Assembly (NCBI GenBank): GCA_030428255.1
Contig: JAUIBT010000019.1
Span: 16,527-80,526 of the forward strand
From: Alphaproteobacteria bacterium
Lineage (GTDB): Bacteria; Pseudomonadota; Alphaproteobacteria; UBA7985; JAUIBT01
Direction of reading: 5' to 3'
DNA length: 64,000 nucleotides
Shown here: piece after piece, positions 63,623 through 64,000 of the stretch
Layout: each line of letters begins with the position of its first letter
How positions within the stretch are numbered: the first letter of the stretch is position 1
Program-made: the position numbers and the translations under genes
The notes under the pieces: generated by a model
What the model was told of the DNA's origin: nothing
Seen by the model: only the letters and a program-made list of their open reading frames with translations
Databases searched by the model: none

Positions 63623-64000
63623 GCCAGCCTTTCGCGGACGTACAAACGACTTTACATAACGGAAATATGTAAGAATACTTAAAACGCAGCGTCAACCTTG
63701 ACCACACACAGAGAGTGTGAAGCTGAACGTTCCGATAAGAAACTTAACGCAATGACTAAACCAAATTCACGCCACGATGAAACTTCCACAAAGCGACAAA
63801 CAATCATTGAACGCTTTGCAACGTTGATACAAGCTTTATCCGCATTGGCTACTCTAATATTGGCTGTTATTTTAGCTGGACACCCGCATCAACGGTTGAT
63901 TTGAGCACGCGGTGGCAAGTTTTTTGCTCTGGCGCTCTATGGCATCCACGCCAGGGCGCGCATTGGCTCTGATTTTCCTGTTTTGGGTGGTTGATTGGGC
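63623..64000. other. AT-rich region upstream of imuA, running to the window edge
   Basis: 378 bases. It must contain the imuA promoter on the minus strand, although I could not fix the boxes; CGTTATGTAAAG-type sequence near 63650 is AT-rich. The only coding candidate is the 50-residue frame at 63752-63904. The last ~95 bases show no feature. Confidence 0.4.
63752..63904 (+). CDS. small hypothetical membrane protein (weak)
   Basis: A 50-residue frame: a polar, basic start (MTKPNSRHDETSTKRQTIIERFATLIQ, seen as separate parts), then a hydrophobic helix ALSALATLILAVILAG and a short end. There is no good Shine-Dalgarno sequence, and base composition is AT-rich compared with neighbours. The rest of 63623-64000 holds no better gene. 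It may be real but could equally be chance. Confidence 0.25.
   Translation: MTKPNSRHDETSTKRQTIIERFATLIQALSALATLILAVILAGHPHQRLI

Overview
This 64 kb window looks like chromosomal DNA of a GC-rich, probably marine, alphaproteobacterium. The evidence is the run of alphaproteobacterial housekeeping genes (BamE lipoprotein, cytochrome bc1 chaperone, YceD, plsX, ihfA and a MerR regulator; ribD-ribE-ribH-nusB-thiL; tlyA-dxs-ispA-xseB), an imuA-imuB-dnaE2 mutagenesis cassette, and a DmdA-type dimethylsulfoniopropionate (DMSP) demethylase, a family best known from marine Alphaproteobacteria. I see no rRNA, tRNA, CRISPR array, prophage or insertion sequence. Almost all the sequence is ordinary, densely packed chromosome.

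Layout. 1-2.2 kb: a three-subunit FAD/2Fe-2S amine or amino-acid dehydrogenase of the HcnABC/opine oxidase type, cut by the window edge. 2.3-5.2 kb: a small unknown gene, a beta-carbonic anhydrase divergent from a hemerythrin-like protein, and nudC. 5.3-11.1 kb: dmdA divergent from metY, then an alpha/beta hydrolase and a FadN-like beta-oxidation enzyme; this suggests use of methylated sulfur compounds. 11.1-16.9 kb: ribD, ribE, ribH, nusB, thiL, an MFS gene and ppa. 17-18.5 kb: a secreted HExxH metallopeptidase candidate and BamE, both on the minus strand. 18.5-25.1 kb: bc1 chaperone, YceD, plsX, ihfA, MerR, cimA, trmJ-like and rpsD. The usual rpmF and fabH are missing from this cluster.

25.2-35.8 kb is accessory: MFS and TauE exporters, an outer-membrane beta-barrel protein followed by a structured RNA-like stretch, yaaA, tdk, a flavin reductase divergent from selO, an L,D-transpeptidase, and an isolated hpaD-type ring-cleavage dioxygenase divergent from a LysR gene whose start codon sits inside a perfect dyad. 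36.3-40.7 kb holds the least familiar genes: a 1030-residue exported protein with six degenerate helical repeats and a beta-rich C-terminal half, followed by an exported 391-residue protein. I recognise neither, and this is the best candidate here for an undescribed two-component envelope system.

40.8-51.6 kb: a GMC oxidoreductase, the tlyA-dxs-ispA-xseB isoprenoid block, and divergent puuA/puuB-like polyamine genes with an MFS transporter. 51.7-57.8 kb: acnA, two tiny membrane-protein genes of 35 and 53 residues, a PaiB-like protein, a RatA/Coq10-like START protein and a Bcr/CflA transporter. 58-63.6 kb: dnaE2, imuB and imuA in one overlapping minus-strand operon, with a long palindrome at the imuA start that is a strong LexA-operator candidate.

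Two patterns run through the window. Several genes use TTG or GTG starts that are fixed by a good Shine-Dalgarno sequence (ribE, acnA, dxs, ppa). Short tandem duplications, mostly 12-bp and in frame, recur in unrelated genes (nudC, dnaE2, the L,D-transpeptidase). All assignments come from reading the sequence and from remembered family features; no database search was run.
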